Below the pieces are notes generated by a model that was given only the letters and a program-made list of their open reading frames with translations, was not told the origin of the DNA and did no database searches. Source: Acidimicrobiales bacterium (GTDB taxonomy: Bacteria > Actinomycetota > Acidimicrobiia > Acidimicrobiales > Aldehydirespiratoraceae). From it: a DNA stretch of 64,000 bases. The stretch covers positions 682,001 through 746,000 of the forward strand of contig JAWKIR010000003.1 in NCBI GenBank assembly GCA_041394245.1, in the 5' to 3' direction. Numbering within the stretch: the stretch's first letter is position 1; every line of letters begins with the position of its first letter. Below, piece by piece: positions 17,390-26,699 of the stretch. A program made the position numbers and the translations under genes.

Positions 17390-18526
17390 ATGAGCGACGA
17401 CATCCGCCCCTTCACCATCGACGTCCCGGACGCCGCGATCGACGATCTGCGTGATCGCCTGGCCCGCGCCCGCTGGCCCGAGAAGGAACCGGTCGACGAC
17501 TGGAGTCAGGGCATTCCCCTCGCCTACACGCAGGAGCTCTGCGACTACTGGGCGACCGACTACGACTGGCGCCGGTTCGAGTCGTCGCTCAACGCCTACG
17601 ACAACTTCCTCACGGAGATCGACGGTCTCGACATCCACTTCATCCATGTGCGCTCGCCCCACGAGAACGCGACGCCCATGATCCTCACGCACGGCTGGCC
17701 CGGATCCGTGGCCGAGTTCATGGGGGTCATCGAGCCGCTCACGAACCCGACCGAGCATGGTGGCACCGCCGACGATGCGTTCCATCTCGTGATCCCGTCG
17801 CTGCCCGGCTACGGCTGGAGCGGCAAGCCGACGTCGACCGGCAAGGGTGTGGCCTGGATCGCGACCGCATGGAACACCCTGATGGTTCGGCTCGGCTACG
17901 ACTCCTATGTCGCCCAGGGCGGCGACTGGGGTGGTGCCGTCACGACCTACATCGGTATGCAGAACCTGGGCAACGCCCGGGCGATCCACACCAACATGCC
18001 GGTCGCCGGGCCGACGCCCGAGTCGCTCGCCGATCCGACCCCGCAGGAGGCCTCGGCGCTCGAGGGTCTCGGCCACTACGACCGGTGGGATTCGGGCTAC
18101 TCGAAGCAGCAGTCGACCCGTCCGCAGTCGCTCGGCTACGGCCTCGTCGACTCGGCCACCGGCCAGTGCGCCTGGATCGCCGAGAAGATGTGGGCGTGGA
18201 CCGACAACGACGGCCACCCCGAGTCGGCCCTGTCGAAGGACCAGATCCTCGACAACATCTCGATCTACTGGTTCACCGCATCGGGTGCGTCGTCGGCTCG
18301 CCTCTACTGGGAGAGCTTCGCCGACTTCGGTAGCGGCGGGGTGGAGATCCCGACCGGGTGCTCGATCTACCCCAAGGAGATCATCCGCTGCTCGCGCCGC
18401 TGGGCCGAGCAGCGCTACACGAACATCCAGTACTGGAACGAGCTCGACAAGGGCGGCCACTTCGCCGCCTGGGAACAGCCCGACATCTTCGTCGGCGAGA
18501 TGCGCGCCGCCTTTTCCGTTCTGTGA
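17390..18526 (+). CDS. Epoxide hydrolase (alpha/beta hydrolase with EHN domain)
   Basis: The 378-residue protein starts with the epoxide hydrolase N-terminal region (FTIDVPDAAIDDLRDRLARAR ending in the DYDWRRFE area). An alpha/beta hydrolase follows: HGWPGS oxyanion motif, nucleophile Asp in GGDWGGAV, and catalytic His in KGGHFAAWEQPD. Tyrosines that activate the epoxide are plausible in YWFTASG. It hydrolyses epoxides to diols; the natural substrate is unknown. The stop TGA (18524-18526) is inside the left arm of a perfect palindrome. Confidence 0.9.
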   Translation: MSDDIRPFTIDVPDAAIDDLRDRLARARWPEKEPVDDWSQGIPLAYTQELCDYWATDYDWRRFESSLNAYDNFLTEIDGLDIHFIHVRSPHENATPMILTHGWPGSVAEFMGVIEPLTNPTEHGGTADDAFHLVIPSLPGYGWSGKPTSTGKGVAWIATAWNTLMVRLGYDSYVAQGGDWGGAVTTYIGMQNLGNARAIHTNMPVAGPTPESLADPTPQEASALEGLGHYDRWDSGYSKQQSTRPQSLGYGLVDSATGQCAWIAEKMWAWTDNDGHPESALSKDQILDNISIYWFTASGASSARLYWESFADFGSGGVEIPTGCSIYPKEIIRCSRRWAEQRYTNIQYWNELDKGGHFAAWEQPDIFVGEMRAAFSVL

Positions 18527-18565
18527 GCTTGAACGCCGCTCAGAGCGGCGTTCAAGCTCACAGAA
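18519..18565. repeat. Perfect 22-bp palindrome holding the stop codons of both convergent genes
   Basis: Arms 18519-18540 and 18544-18565 are perfectly complementary with a 3-base loop (CAG). Because the arms are mirror images, both genes end with the same codons (Val-Leu-stop). Probably a bidirectional terminator; also resembles a REP-type element. Its sequence is unrelated to the GGGGTCAGACACC family. Confidence 0.85.
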
Positions 18566-19208
18566 CGCGGGATTGGAGGGTGGTGTAGGCGTCGGGGACG
18601 GGGTTGGTGCCGGTGAGGTCGGCGGCCGGGTACGGGGTGCCGAAACGGGTCTCGACCGGGATCACGCCGGCCCACCACGGACCCGCCATGTCGTCGGGCT
18701 CGTCGATCGGGTCGCCGGCGCGCACCTTGGCCGACGCCTCGGCCAGCGGCATCTCGAGCACGAGCGTCTTGCGTTCGTCGACGTCGCTCACGTCGCGGCC
18801 GAGGTCCCAGTTCTCGACGACATGATCGGTGATGATCTTCAGCGCCCGGAGCTTCGCCGCCTTGTCGGTGATCTTCGTGGCCCGGCCCCGCACCACGACC
18901 GAGCGGTAGTTCATCGAGTTGTGGAACGGGGTGCGGGCCATCACGAGCCCGTCGACTTGGGTCACCGTGGCGCAGATCTCGTGGCCGTCGCCCGTGCCGA
19001 GCAGATGGTTGGCCGCCGCGCCGTGGAGGTAGAGCGTGGTGTCGTCGCGGCCGTAGGCCATCGGCAACACGAGGGGACCGTCGGGCGTCTGCACGCCCAC
19101 GTGGGCGATCAGCCCGGCGTCGAGGATCTCCCTGATCCGTTCGTCCTCGTAGACCGCGCGGTTGGCGCCGCGGCGCACGGTCGTTCGGGGTGATGCAGGA
19201 TCGGCCAT
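18558..19208 (-). CDS. Pyridoxamine 5'-phosphate oxidase-like flavin-binding protein
   Basis: A 216-residue split-barrel protein: ILDAGLIAHVGVQTPDGPLVLPMAYGRD, TLYLHGAAANHLLG, NSMNYRSVVVRGRA and WDLGR fit the PNPOx-related family (including NimA-like and F420/FMN-dependent oxidoreductases). It probably binds FMN or a related cofactor; the reaction is unknown. ATG 19208 is preceded by TACTCT at 6 bases. It lies downstream of the carotenoid oxygenase on the same strand with 119 bp between them. Confidence 0.75.
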   Translation of the reverse strand: MADPASPRTTVRRGANRAVYEDERIREILDAGLIAHVGVQTPDGPLVLPMAYGRDDTTLYLHGAAANHLLGTGDGHEICATVTQVDGLVMARTPFHNSMNYRSVVVRGRATKITDKAAKLRALKIITDHVVENWDLGRDVSDVDERKTLVLEMPLAEASAKVRAGDPIDEPDDMAGPWWAGVIPVETRFGTPYPAADLTGTNPVPDAYTTLQSRVL

Positions 19209-19214
19209 CGCCGG

Positions 19215-19220
19215 AGAGTA
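19215..19220 (-). promoter_or_regulatory. Leaderless -10 box of the PNPOx-like gene
   Basis: TACTCT on the minus strand, 6 bases from ATG 19208. Confidence 0.5.
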
Positions 19221-19327
19221 CTTCGGTGCTGTCCGGGGGCAGCCCGACTTATTGCAACCTCCGGCGCCAGCGAGCCGCGGCGATCGCCGTCGCCGGGACC
19301 TCCTGCAGCACCCTGCTCAGCGATGCA

Positions 19328-20653
19328 TCAGGGGTTGGGCACCCAGTTGCCGTGGAAGCCGTAGGGCACGCGCTGGGGCAGGTGCACGATGGCTTGCGGC
19401 TCGCCGCTGAAGTCCTGCGCGGCGAGGATGACCACGTCGGCGGTGTCGGTGTTGGCGTCGTGGACGTAGCTCATGCACCAACCGTCGTCCTCGGCGGCGT
19501 CGGGAGAGCGGGGCACGAACACCATCTCCTGGGTTGACCGACCCGGGCCGAAGTCGTGCAGCTCGACGGTGTTGGTCCGCAGGTCTCGTTTGAACGCCGG
19601 GCCCTCCTCGCCCACGAAGCCGACCGAGTAGCCGTAGCGGGCGTCCTTACCGACTCTGCGCTCGTCGACGCGAGGGAACTCCTGGTTGCGGTCGTCGAGC
19701 AGTTCCTCGCTGACCGTCCCCTTCGCGGGATCGAGGATCCACCGGGTGAGCGTCGGGGGGCCCTCCGCCGGACCGTTGGTCACCGAGTCGAACATGCGCT
19801 CGTGACGACAGACGTCGAGCTGGATCGTGCCGTCGGCCCGGTCGAAGGAGTTCATCGGATGGAAGACGAAGCACGGGTCGAGCTCGCACCAGGTGACGGC
19901 CTCGGCCGGCGCGTCGAAGGGCAGCACTCCGATCCGACAGACCTCGTCGGGCTGCCACCGGTAGGGGAGACCGGCGCCGGCCATCGCCGCGTCGAGGTCG
20001 AAGTGGACGGGGAAGTCGAGGATCAGCACGGCACTCTCGGTGATCGAGCAGTCGTGCACCATGGGGCTGTGCCCGGTCGGCACGTCGACGGTGCGACGGA
20101 CGCGGCCGTCGGCGCCGACGACGACATAGCGGACGAAGTCCCAGCCGAAGAAGTACGTGACCGCGTGGAGTTCTCCCGTGTCGGGATGCCGTTTGGGGTG
20201 GGCGGTGAAGGTCCCCTCGAGCGTTCCCTCGAAGTTGTTCGACGCCACGGTCTCGAGCTCATGGGTCAGCTCGACCGGATAGCTGAACCCCTCGACGATC
20301 GCGAACGTGGTGCCGGCGTGACCGATCACGTTGGTGTTGGCCGTGCCGTCGCCGCCCTCGTGGCGAGGACCGGGCATGCGAGGGCGTCCCAGCGCATCGG
20401 CCACGTGGTCGCTGTTGACGTAGCGATTGCGGTACCACTGGGCCTTGCCGTCGCGGAGTTCGAGGCCGTGGACCATCCCGCTGCCGGTGAACCAGTGGTC
20501 GGTCGGCGAGGGGTCGGTCACCGGGTTGGGCCCGATCCGCAGGAGTCGACCGTCGAGTTCGCTCGGGATCGTGCCGGTGACCGCGAGGTCGAGTGCCGTG
20601 AGCTCCTCACGGACGGGTGCGTAGTTGCCTTGGAAGAAGTCGACCGTCGTCAT
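19328..20653 (-). CDS. Carotenoid oxygenase family protein
   Basis: A 441-residue protein of the carotenoid cleavage dioxygenase / lignostilbene dioxygenase family. The four iron-ligand histidines are visible in FTAHPKRHP, MVHDCSIT, FVFHPMNSFD and the C-terminal YGFHGNWVP. The N-terminal part has the family's GRLLRIGPNPV and HWFTGSGMVHGL. Such enzymes split a C=C bond of carotenoids or stilbenes with non-haem Fe(II). ATG 20653 is preferred over the frame's 12 extra codons. No carotenoid biosynthesis gene is adjacent, so the substrate is open. Confidence 0.9.
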   Translation of the reverse strand: MTTVDFFQGNYAPVREELTALDLAVTGTIPSELDGRLLRIGPNPVTDPSPTDHWFTGSGMVHGLELRDGKAQWYRNRYVNSDHVADALGRPRMPGPRHEGGDGTANTNVIGHAGTTFAIVEGFSYPVELTHELETVASNNFEGTLEGTFTAHPKRHPDTGELHAVTYFFGWDFVRYVVVGADGRVRRTVDVPTGHSPMVHDCSITESAVLILDFPVHFDLDAAMAGAGLPYRWQPDEVCRIGVLPFDAPAEAVTWCELDPCFVFHPMNSFDRADGTIQLDVCRHERMFDSVTNGPAEGPPTLTRWILDPAKGTVSEELLDDRNQEFPRVDERRVGKDARYGYSVGFVGEEGPAFKRDLRTNTVELHDFGPGRSTQEMVFVPRSPDAAEDDGWCMSYVHDANTDTADVVILAAQDFSGEPQAIVHLPQRVPYGFHGNWVPNP

Positions 20654-20716
20654 GGCCCCAGTGTCGCCGAGGGGTACTCGACCCCGCATCCACCTCAGGA
20701 AGGATTCGACCTGCGT

Positions 20717-22528
20717 TCAGGGAACCTCGATCGTCGTCTCGAACGTCGCCGGCCAGTTGTCGAGATCGCCCGCGTAGTCCACCTCGATCCGGTAGGGGCC
20801 GGGGTCGAGCGCGCCGAGGTCGAAGGTGGCCACGCCACGCGGCGACGTGGTGGTGTCGATTGCCTCGAGTGGGCCGGGCGCGAGGAAGAGGTTGGCCCGG
20901 CCACCGCCGACGAACTCGAGTGAGATCGTCGTCGTCCCGACCGAGTCGGGCGGGATGCCGACCGTGGCCCGCAGCTCGTAGGCGCTGCCGGCGATGACGG
21001 GGATGGTCGGGCCGTCGATGAAGACGATCTCGTCCGGCTCGGCGTCGATCGTGATCCAGTTCCGACCGTCGCCGTTGCCGAGCGACACCCGACCCATCGG
21101 TTCGCCGTAGGCCGCCCAGCCGGTCAGCCCCTCGACGAAGTCACCGTTGGCGATCCTGTCCGTCGGGTCGTCGCCATCGGTGTAGCCGATCTCGGCGATA
21201 CGCAGCTGCGCGGACCCGGGGGTGGTGTCCTCGACATTGGTCCGTACGAGCACGATCGCTTCGGTCACGCCGGCGGGAACGGTGCCGGTCACCGAGATGG
21301 TGGAGAGAGCACCGGCTTGCGAGCGCAGCGTCGCCGTCACCGGTGCCGCCTCGACCGGCGCGCCGTCGTCGGCGGTGAGCGTGACGGTGATGTTGCCCGC
21401 GTCGTCGGCCGATCCCTCGATGACCGTGCGGCTGCCGTCGTAGCGGACGATGGCACTCGTCAGCGCGGCCGGGTCGTCGTCGGGGAGCGCGAGTTCGGGT
21501 TGATCGACCCATGACTGGAAGGAGATGTGTTGTGGCGTCGACCCGTGGTCGCGTTCGAGCGTGGCGACGTTCTCCATGAGGAAGTCCATCCAGCGTCGGC
21601 TGCTGGTTTCGGTGCCGCCGTTGTAGAGCACGCCGAACGGGACGCCCCTGGCGTCGGCGACCGCCTCGATCCCGACGGCGATCTCGGGCCACGATTCGTA
21701 GTACCAGTTGGGATCGATGTGGAGGAAGGCGAACGACTCACCGGCACGCTCCTCGTACGTGTCGAGCCAGATCTCCATGTCCTCGGGTGTCGTTGTCGGT
21801 GATGCCCAGATCGGCTCGATGGTGCCCACGGGGACATCGGGGAAGATGGCCCGCATCTGCCGCATGTAGTCGATGACCTCGTCGACGATCCGTTCGACGG
21901 TGTAGTTGCAGGCGTCCGGACCTTGGAGCTTGTGAGCGAAGTGATACGGCTCCTCGATCGCCACGACGGCGATCGTGCCGCCCAGATCGTGGATCCGCTG
22001 CGCCATCTCGAGGTCGTACGGGCCCTCGAAGGATTCGGTGTGGGCGCACTCGGCCGGGTCCGGTGGTTGCAGTGGTTCCGTTTCGAACATCAGGGGGATG
22101 CCGTGGTCGTCGAGGTAGCCGATCATCACCCGCAACTGTTCGTCCGACAGGAAGTGGCGGACCTGCCAGGCGTGGACGCGAAAGACATCGACGCGTGCGC
22201 GCGCCTCTGCCCACCGGGCCTGTCCGGCCTCGGTGAAGAGGTCGTCGAAGTCGGCCATGCCGGGCGGCAGTGGCAGGTTCGCTCCCGCGGGCATCGGTGG
22301 CGTCACGTTCAACGTCACCATCGGGTCGCGGGCGAGCACCTCGTCGATGTCGTACGCCGGGGCCGGCGGCGGATCCGGCGCGGTCGTCGCGCCGGGCGCG
22401 GGCGCCGATGTGGTCGTCGGCACGGCGATGGGATCGGTGCTCTCGGCGGAGCTGCCGCAGGCACCCGCGAGCACCGCCCCGGCGACGATCACCGCCGCGA
22501 GCGATCGGGACGGAAGGCGCATGGACAT
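20717..22528 (-). CDS. Lipoprotein, possible TIM-barrel glycosidase-like domain plus beta-sandwich
   Basis: The 603-residue protein has a lipoprotein signal (LAAVIVAGAVLAGACGSS) and a Thr/Ala/Pro linker. Residues of about 60-350 look like a glycoside-hydrolase-type barrel: VDVFRVHAWQVRHF, GTIAVVAIEEPYHFAHK, VPVGTIEPIWASP and AFLHIDPNWYYESWPE. Acidic residues sit at strand ends, but I cannot place it in a family. The C-terminal part (NGDFVEGLTGWAAYG ... DLDNWPATF) resembles a carbohydrate-binding beta-sandwich. The start ATG overlaps the LOG gene's stop (TGATG), so translation is probably coupled. Confidence 0.6.
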   Translation of the reverse strand: MSMRLPSRSLAAVIVAGAVLAGACGSSAESTDPIAVPTTTSAPAPGATTAPDPPPAPAYDIDEVLARDPMVTLNVTPPMPAGANLPLPPGMADFDDLFTEAGQARWAEARARVDVFRVHAWQVRHFLSDEQLRVMIGYLDDHGIPLMFETEPLQPPDPAECAHTESFEGPYDLEMAQRIHDLGGTIAVVAIEEPYHFAHKLQGPDACNYTVERIVDEVIDYMRQMRAIFPDVPVGTIEPIWASPTTTPEDMEIWLDTYEERAGESFAFLHIDPNWYYESWPEIAVGIEAVADARGVPFGVLYNGGTETSSRRWMDFLMENVATLERDHGSTPQHISFQSWVDQPELALPDDDPAALTSAIVRYDGSRTVIEGSADDAGNITVTLTADDGAPVEAAPVTATLRSQAGALSTISVTGTVPAGVTEAIVLVRTNVEDTTPGSAQLRIAEIGYTDGDDPTDRIANGDFVEGLTGWAAYGEPMGRVSLGNGDGRNWITIDAEPDEIVFIDGPTIPVIAGSAYELRATVGIPPDSVGTTTISLEFVGGGRANLFLAPGPLEAIDTTTSPRGVATFDLGALDPGPYRIEVDYAGDLDNWPATFETTIEVP

Positions 22529-23118
22529 CAGATCTCGCCGTCGCCGATCCATTTCGGGACATAGGTGAGGTCCTGCGCCTCGAGCGCATCGAGGAGCGCG
22601 GCGGGTGATTCCTCCGCGAGGAGGACGTCGCGGTTGGCGGGCTTCAGGATCTCCTTGTCGACCATCGAGTCGAGCAGGTGGAGCAGCGGCTGCCAGAACC
22701 CACCGACATCGAGCACCCCGACCGGCTTCTTCAGCAGACCGATCTGGTTCCAGGTCAGGGTCTCGGCGAGCTCCTCGAGTGTGCCGAATCCCCCGGGCAG
22801 GGCGATGAACGCGTCGGCCAGGTCGTACATGCGGGCCTTGCGCACATGCATCGTGTCGACCTCTTCGAGCACGGTGAGATCGGTGTGGCCGACCTCGCGG
22901 GAGAAGAGATTCCTCGGGATGACTCCGGTGACGCGGCCGCCATGCTCCATCACGGTGTCGGCGATCAGTCCCATGAGTCCGACCGCACCGCCGCCGTAGA
23001 CGAGCTCGAGGTCACGTTCGACGAGGAGTCGCCCGAGCTCGACGGTGGCCTCGGTGATCGCAGGGTCGGCGCCGGGCGACGAGGCGCAGAAGACACAGAC
23101 ACGGGAGAAGTCGGACAT
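22528..23118 (-). CDS. LOG family protein (cytokinin riboside 5'-monophosphate phosphoribohydrolase-like)
   Basis: The 196-residue Rossmann-type protein has VYGGGAVGLMGLIAD and the family signature PGGFGTLEELAETLTW (PGGxGTxxE), which binds the nucleotide phosphate. LOG enzymes release free base from N6-substituted AMP; in bacteria many act as general AMP or nucleotide phosphoribohydrolases, as in YgdH/PpnN relatives. It starts 6 bases from a TACGGT box and is followed by the lipoprotein gene with overlapping stop and start. Confidence 0.88.
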   Translation of the reverse strand: MSDFSRVCVFCASSPGADPAITEATVELGRLLVERDLELVYGGGAVGLMGLIADTVMEHGGRVTGVIPRNLFSREVGHTDLTVLEEVDTMHVRKARMYDLADAFIALPGGFGTLEELAETLTWNQIGLLKKPVGVLDVGGFWQPLLHLLDSMVDKEILKPANRDVLLAEESPAALLDALEAQDLTYVPKWIGDGEI

Positions 23119-23124
23119 CCCGAG

Positions 23125-23130
23125 ACCGTA
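23125..23130 (-). promoter_or_regulatory. Leaderless -10 box of the LOG gene
   Basis: TACGGT on the minus strand, 6 bases from ATG 23118. Confidence 0.55.
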
Positions 23131-23182
23131 GCGAGTGCAGGAGTCCGAGCTGCCCGTTTCGGGTGTCAGGCCGGTCCGCAGG

Positions 23183-23188
23183 TAGATT
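23183..23188 (+). promoter_or_regulatory. Leaderless -10 box of the acyl-CoA carboxylase beta gene
   Basis: TAGATT, 7 bases before GTG 23196; this spacing supports the GTG over the internal ATG 23211. Confidence 0.55.
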
Positions 23189-23195
23189 GCGGCCC

Positions 23196-24751
<1,556 letters not shown>

Positions 24752-24752
<1 letters not shown>

Positions 24753-24919
24753 TGGACGTCACCCCGGCGCCGACCGACGAGGAGATGGCGGCGATCCTGG
24801 CCGCCTACGAGGCGCTGTGGCCCCGCCCCGACGAGGCGACCACTCCCGACGATCTGCCTCGTTGGCGCTTCGCCGGCCGCTGGTGGTCGGCCCGCCCGCG
24901 CTACGGCGGCTGGACGTGA
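24752..24919 (+). CDS. Acyl-CoA carboxylase epsilon-like small subunit
   Basis: Only 55 residues. PTDEEMAAILAAYEALW and the Trp/Arg-rich end PRWRFAGRWWSARPR match the layout of actinobacterial carboxylase epsilon peptides (an EExAA-ILA helix then a W-R-x-A-G-R-W-W segment). These stabilise the alpha-beta complex. It overlaps the beta subunit gene by one base and the ComB-like gene by 4 bases, so the three are translated from one mRNA. The recognition rests on composition and position, because the family is short and poorly conserved. Confidence 0.75.
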
Positions 24920-25656
24920 ACCCCGCGGACCCGGAGCAGTTCCGGGTTCGCTTCGATTGGGGTCCGATGGGGCTCCGCACCATCGCTCCCGAGGTCGACG
25001 TCGTCGTGATCGTCGACGTGTTGTCGTTCACGACCTGTGTCGACGTCGCCCTCGGGCGGGGTGCCGAGGTCTTTCCCTACAAGATGAACGACGGTACCGC
25101 GGCCGACTACGCCGAATCGGTCGGGGCCGAGCTCGCGGGACCGCGCGACGGTGCGTCCCGGTTCTCCCTGTCGCCGAGCTCGATGGCCGACGTCCCCGCG
25201 GGGACGCGTATCGTGCTGCCCTCGCCCAACGGCGCGGCGCTCGCGTTCGGGGCGGTCGAGGCCGGTGCCGCAGAGGTCGTCGTCGCGTGCGTCCGCAACG
25301 GCGCGGCGGTCGGGAGCGTGTTCGCCGACGAGGACCTGACCGTCGGTGTCGTCGCCGCGGGGGAGCGCTGGAACGGATCCACCGGTCCGCTGCGGGTGGC
25401 GGTCGAGGACCTGCTCGGCGCCGGGGCGGTCCTGTCGATGTTCGACCGTCTCGATCTCAGCCCGGAAGCCCGGGTTGCGGCGGCGGCCTGGCACGACGCC
25501 GAGGGCGACTTGCTGGATCGACTCCGCGAGTGTCACTCGGGTCGTGAACTCATCGATCGGGGCTGGCCCGACGACGTGACGTTGGCGGCGCAGGCCCATG
25601 TGAGCGATCTCGTGCCGGTGTTGTGCGAGGGCCGCTTCGTCGCCCGCGCCGAGTGA
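24916..25656 (+). CDS. ComB-family protein (2-phosphosulfolactate phosphatase-like)
   Basis: A 246-residue protein with ComB-family blocks: VVVIVDVLSFTTCVDVAL, FSLSPSSMADVPAGTRIVLPSPNGAAL, VVACVRNGAAVG and VGVVAAGERW, plus a late GRELIDRGWPDDV. ComB makes sulfolactate in coenzyme M synthesis, but many bacteria without coenzyme M carry homologues of unknown role. The start GTG 24916 overlaps the epsilon gene stop (GTGA), so co-expression with the carboxylase is likely. What a phosphatase does for this operon is not clear. Confidence 0.8.
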   Translation: MNPADPEQFRVRFDWGPMGLRTIAPEVDVVVIVDVLSFTTCVDVALGRGAEVFPYKMNDGTAADYAESVGAELAGPRDGASRFSLSPSSMADVPAGTRIVLPSPNGAALAFGAVEAGAAEVVVACVRNGAAVGSVFADEDLTVGVVAAGERWNGSTGPLRVAVEDLLGAGAVLSMFDRLDLSPEARVAAAAWHDAEGDLLDRLRECHSGRELIDRGWPDDVTLAAQAHVSDLVPVLCEGRFVARAE

Positions 25657-25660
25657 CCCC

Positions 25661-26599
25661 TCAGCGGATCTGCCGGCGGAGGTCGTCGAGCCATTGATCG
25701 GCCTCGGCGACGCCCGCCCGGGCCGACTCCTGCTCCTCGACCGTGCCGTAGGCCGACGGGTAGGACCCGAGGAACTTCACCCGTCCGTGTTTCATCTGGA
25801 TGTTGCGCAGGGCGTCGCCGACGACCTGGTCGGCGATGTGGCCTTCGCAGTCGATGAGGAAGCAGTAGTCGCCGAGCCCCTTGCGGGTCGGCCGGCTCTC
25901 GAGCTTGGTCAGGTTGATGTTGCGGGCCGCGAACTCCGAGAGGATGGCGACCAGCGACCCGGGCTCGTCGGCTCGCTGGTAGATGACGATCGAGGTCTTG
26001 TCGTGGCCGGTCGGTGGGGTGACCCCGTCACGGCTGACCAGCACGAACCGGGTCTGGTTCTCGGGGTGGTCCTCGATGTCGGCCGCCAGGATCTCGAGGC
26101 CGTAGACCTCGGCCGAACGCTGCGGGGCGATCGCCGCCGTGTCGGTGCGGCCGGACTCCGACAACTCGCGGGCGGCGTCGGCGGTGGAGTTGGTCGCCTC
26201 GATGGCCGCCTTGCTCAGGGTGTCGGCGAGGTAGCGCCGGCACTGGGCATAGGCGACGGGCATCGAGCGGACGTGGGTGATGTCGTCGAGACCGACGCCG
26301 GGATTCACGAGGAGGTTGAGGTTCACGTTCATGACCACCTCGCGCTGGATCAGCAGATCGGCGTCGAACGCGAGCGTGTCGATGGTTGCGTTGACCGCTC
26401 CTTCGATCATGTTCTCGATCGCGGCGAAGCCGTAGTCGACCGCCGCACTCTCGACCGCACGGAGGACCTCGACGATGCTGCCGAACCGCACGAGATCCAG
26501 CGCGGCCAGGTCGGGCTCGCTGAGTAGCGCCTGCTCGGTGAACGTTCCGACCGGGCCCAGGTAGGCGATCGTCGGCGTCGAGGAGGTGGAAGCGTTCAC
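25661..26599 (-). CDS. pheA: Prephenate dehydratase
   Basis: Converts prephenate to phenylpyruvate in phenylalanine synthesis. The 312-residue protein has TIAYLGPVGTFTEQAL at the start, the ESAAVDYGFAAIENMIEGAV substrate site, and the catalytic TRF motif in NQTRFVLVS. A C-terminal ACT domain (EPGSLVAILSEFAARNINLTKLESRP) should sense phenylalanine. GTG 26599 is chosen because TATCCT lies 8 bases upstream; GTG 26605, two codons earlier, is equally open. Convergent with the ComB-like gene, 4 bases apart. Confidence 0.92.
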   Translation of the reverse strand: MNASTSSTPTIAYLGPVGTFTEQALLSEPDLAALDLVRFGSIVEVLRAVESAAVDYGFAAIENMIEGAVNATIDTLAFDADLLIQREVVMNVNLNLLVNPGVGLDDITHVRSMPVAYAQCRRYLADTLSKAAIEATNSTADAARELSESGRTDTAAIAPQRSAEVYGLEILAADIEDHPENQTRFVLVSRDGVTPPTGHDKTSIVIYQRADEPGSLVAILSEFAARNINLTKLESRPTRKGLGDYCFLIDCEGHIADQVVGDALRNIQMKHGRVKFLGSYPSAYGTVEEQESARAGVAEADQWLDDLRRQIR

Positions 26600-26607
26600 G
26601 ACCACGG

Positions 26608-26613
26608 AGGATA
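26608..26613 (-). promoter_or_regulatory. -10 box of pheA
   Basis: TATCCT on the minus strand, 8 bases from GTG 26599 but only 2 from GTG 26605. Confidence 0.4.
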
Positions 26614-26639
26614 GAGCCGACGGAGCGAGCCTCCCGTGT

Positions 26640-26677
26640 ATTACACAATAGACGACACGTGTTGCTCTGTTTGTAAT
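26640..26677. promoter_or_regulatory. Nested palindrome, candidate operator between pheA and the desaturase
   Basis: A 38-bp site with one centre (between 26658 and 26659): outer arms ATTACA / TGTAAT and an inner ACACGTGT. It ends 10 bases before the desaturase -10 box, so a bound repressor would block that promoter. A PaaX-family regulator gene follows the desaturase and is an obvious candidate (inference only). Confidence 0.4.
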
Positions 26678-26687
26678 GTTCCGTGGC

Positions 26688-26693
26688 TAGGAT
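26688..26693 (+). promoter_or_regulatory. Leaderless -10 box of the desaturase gene
   Basis: TAGGAT, 6 bases before ATG 26700. Confidence 0.55.
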
Positions 26694-26699
26694 GGAGCC

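Noticed and set aside
19245..19275. CGGCGATCGCCG palindrome as an operator
   Set aside because: Such GC-rich palindromes appear by chance in this genome, and it lies far from either neighbour's -10 box.
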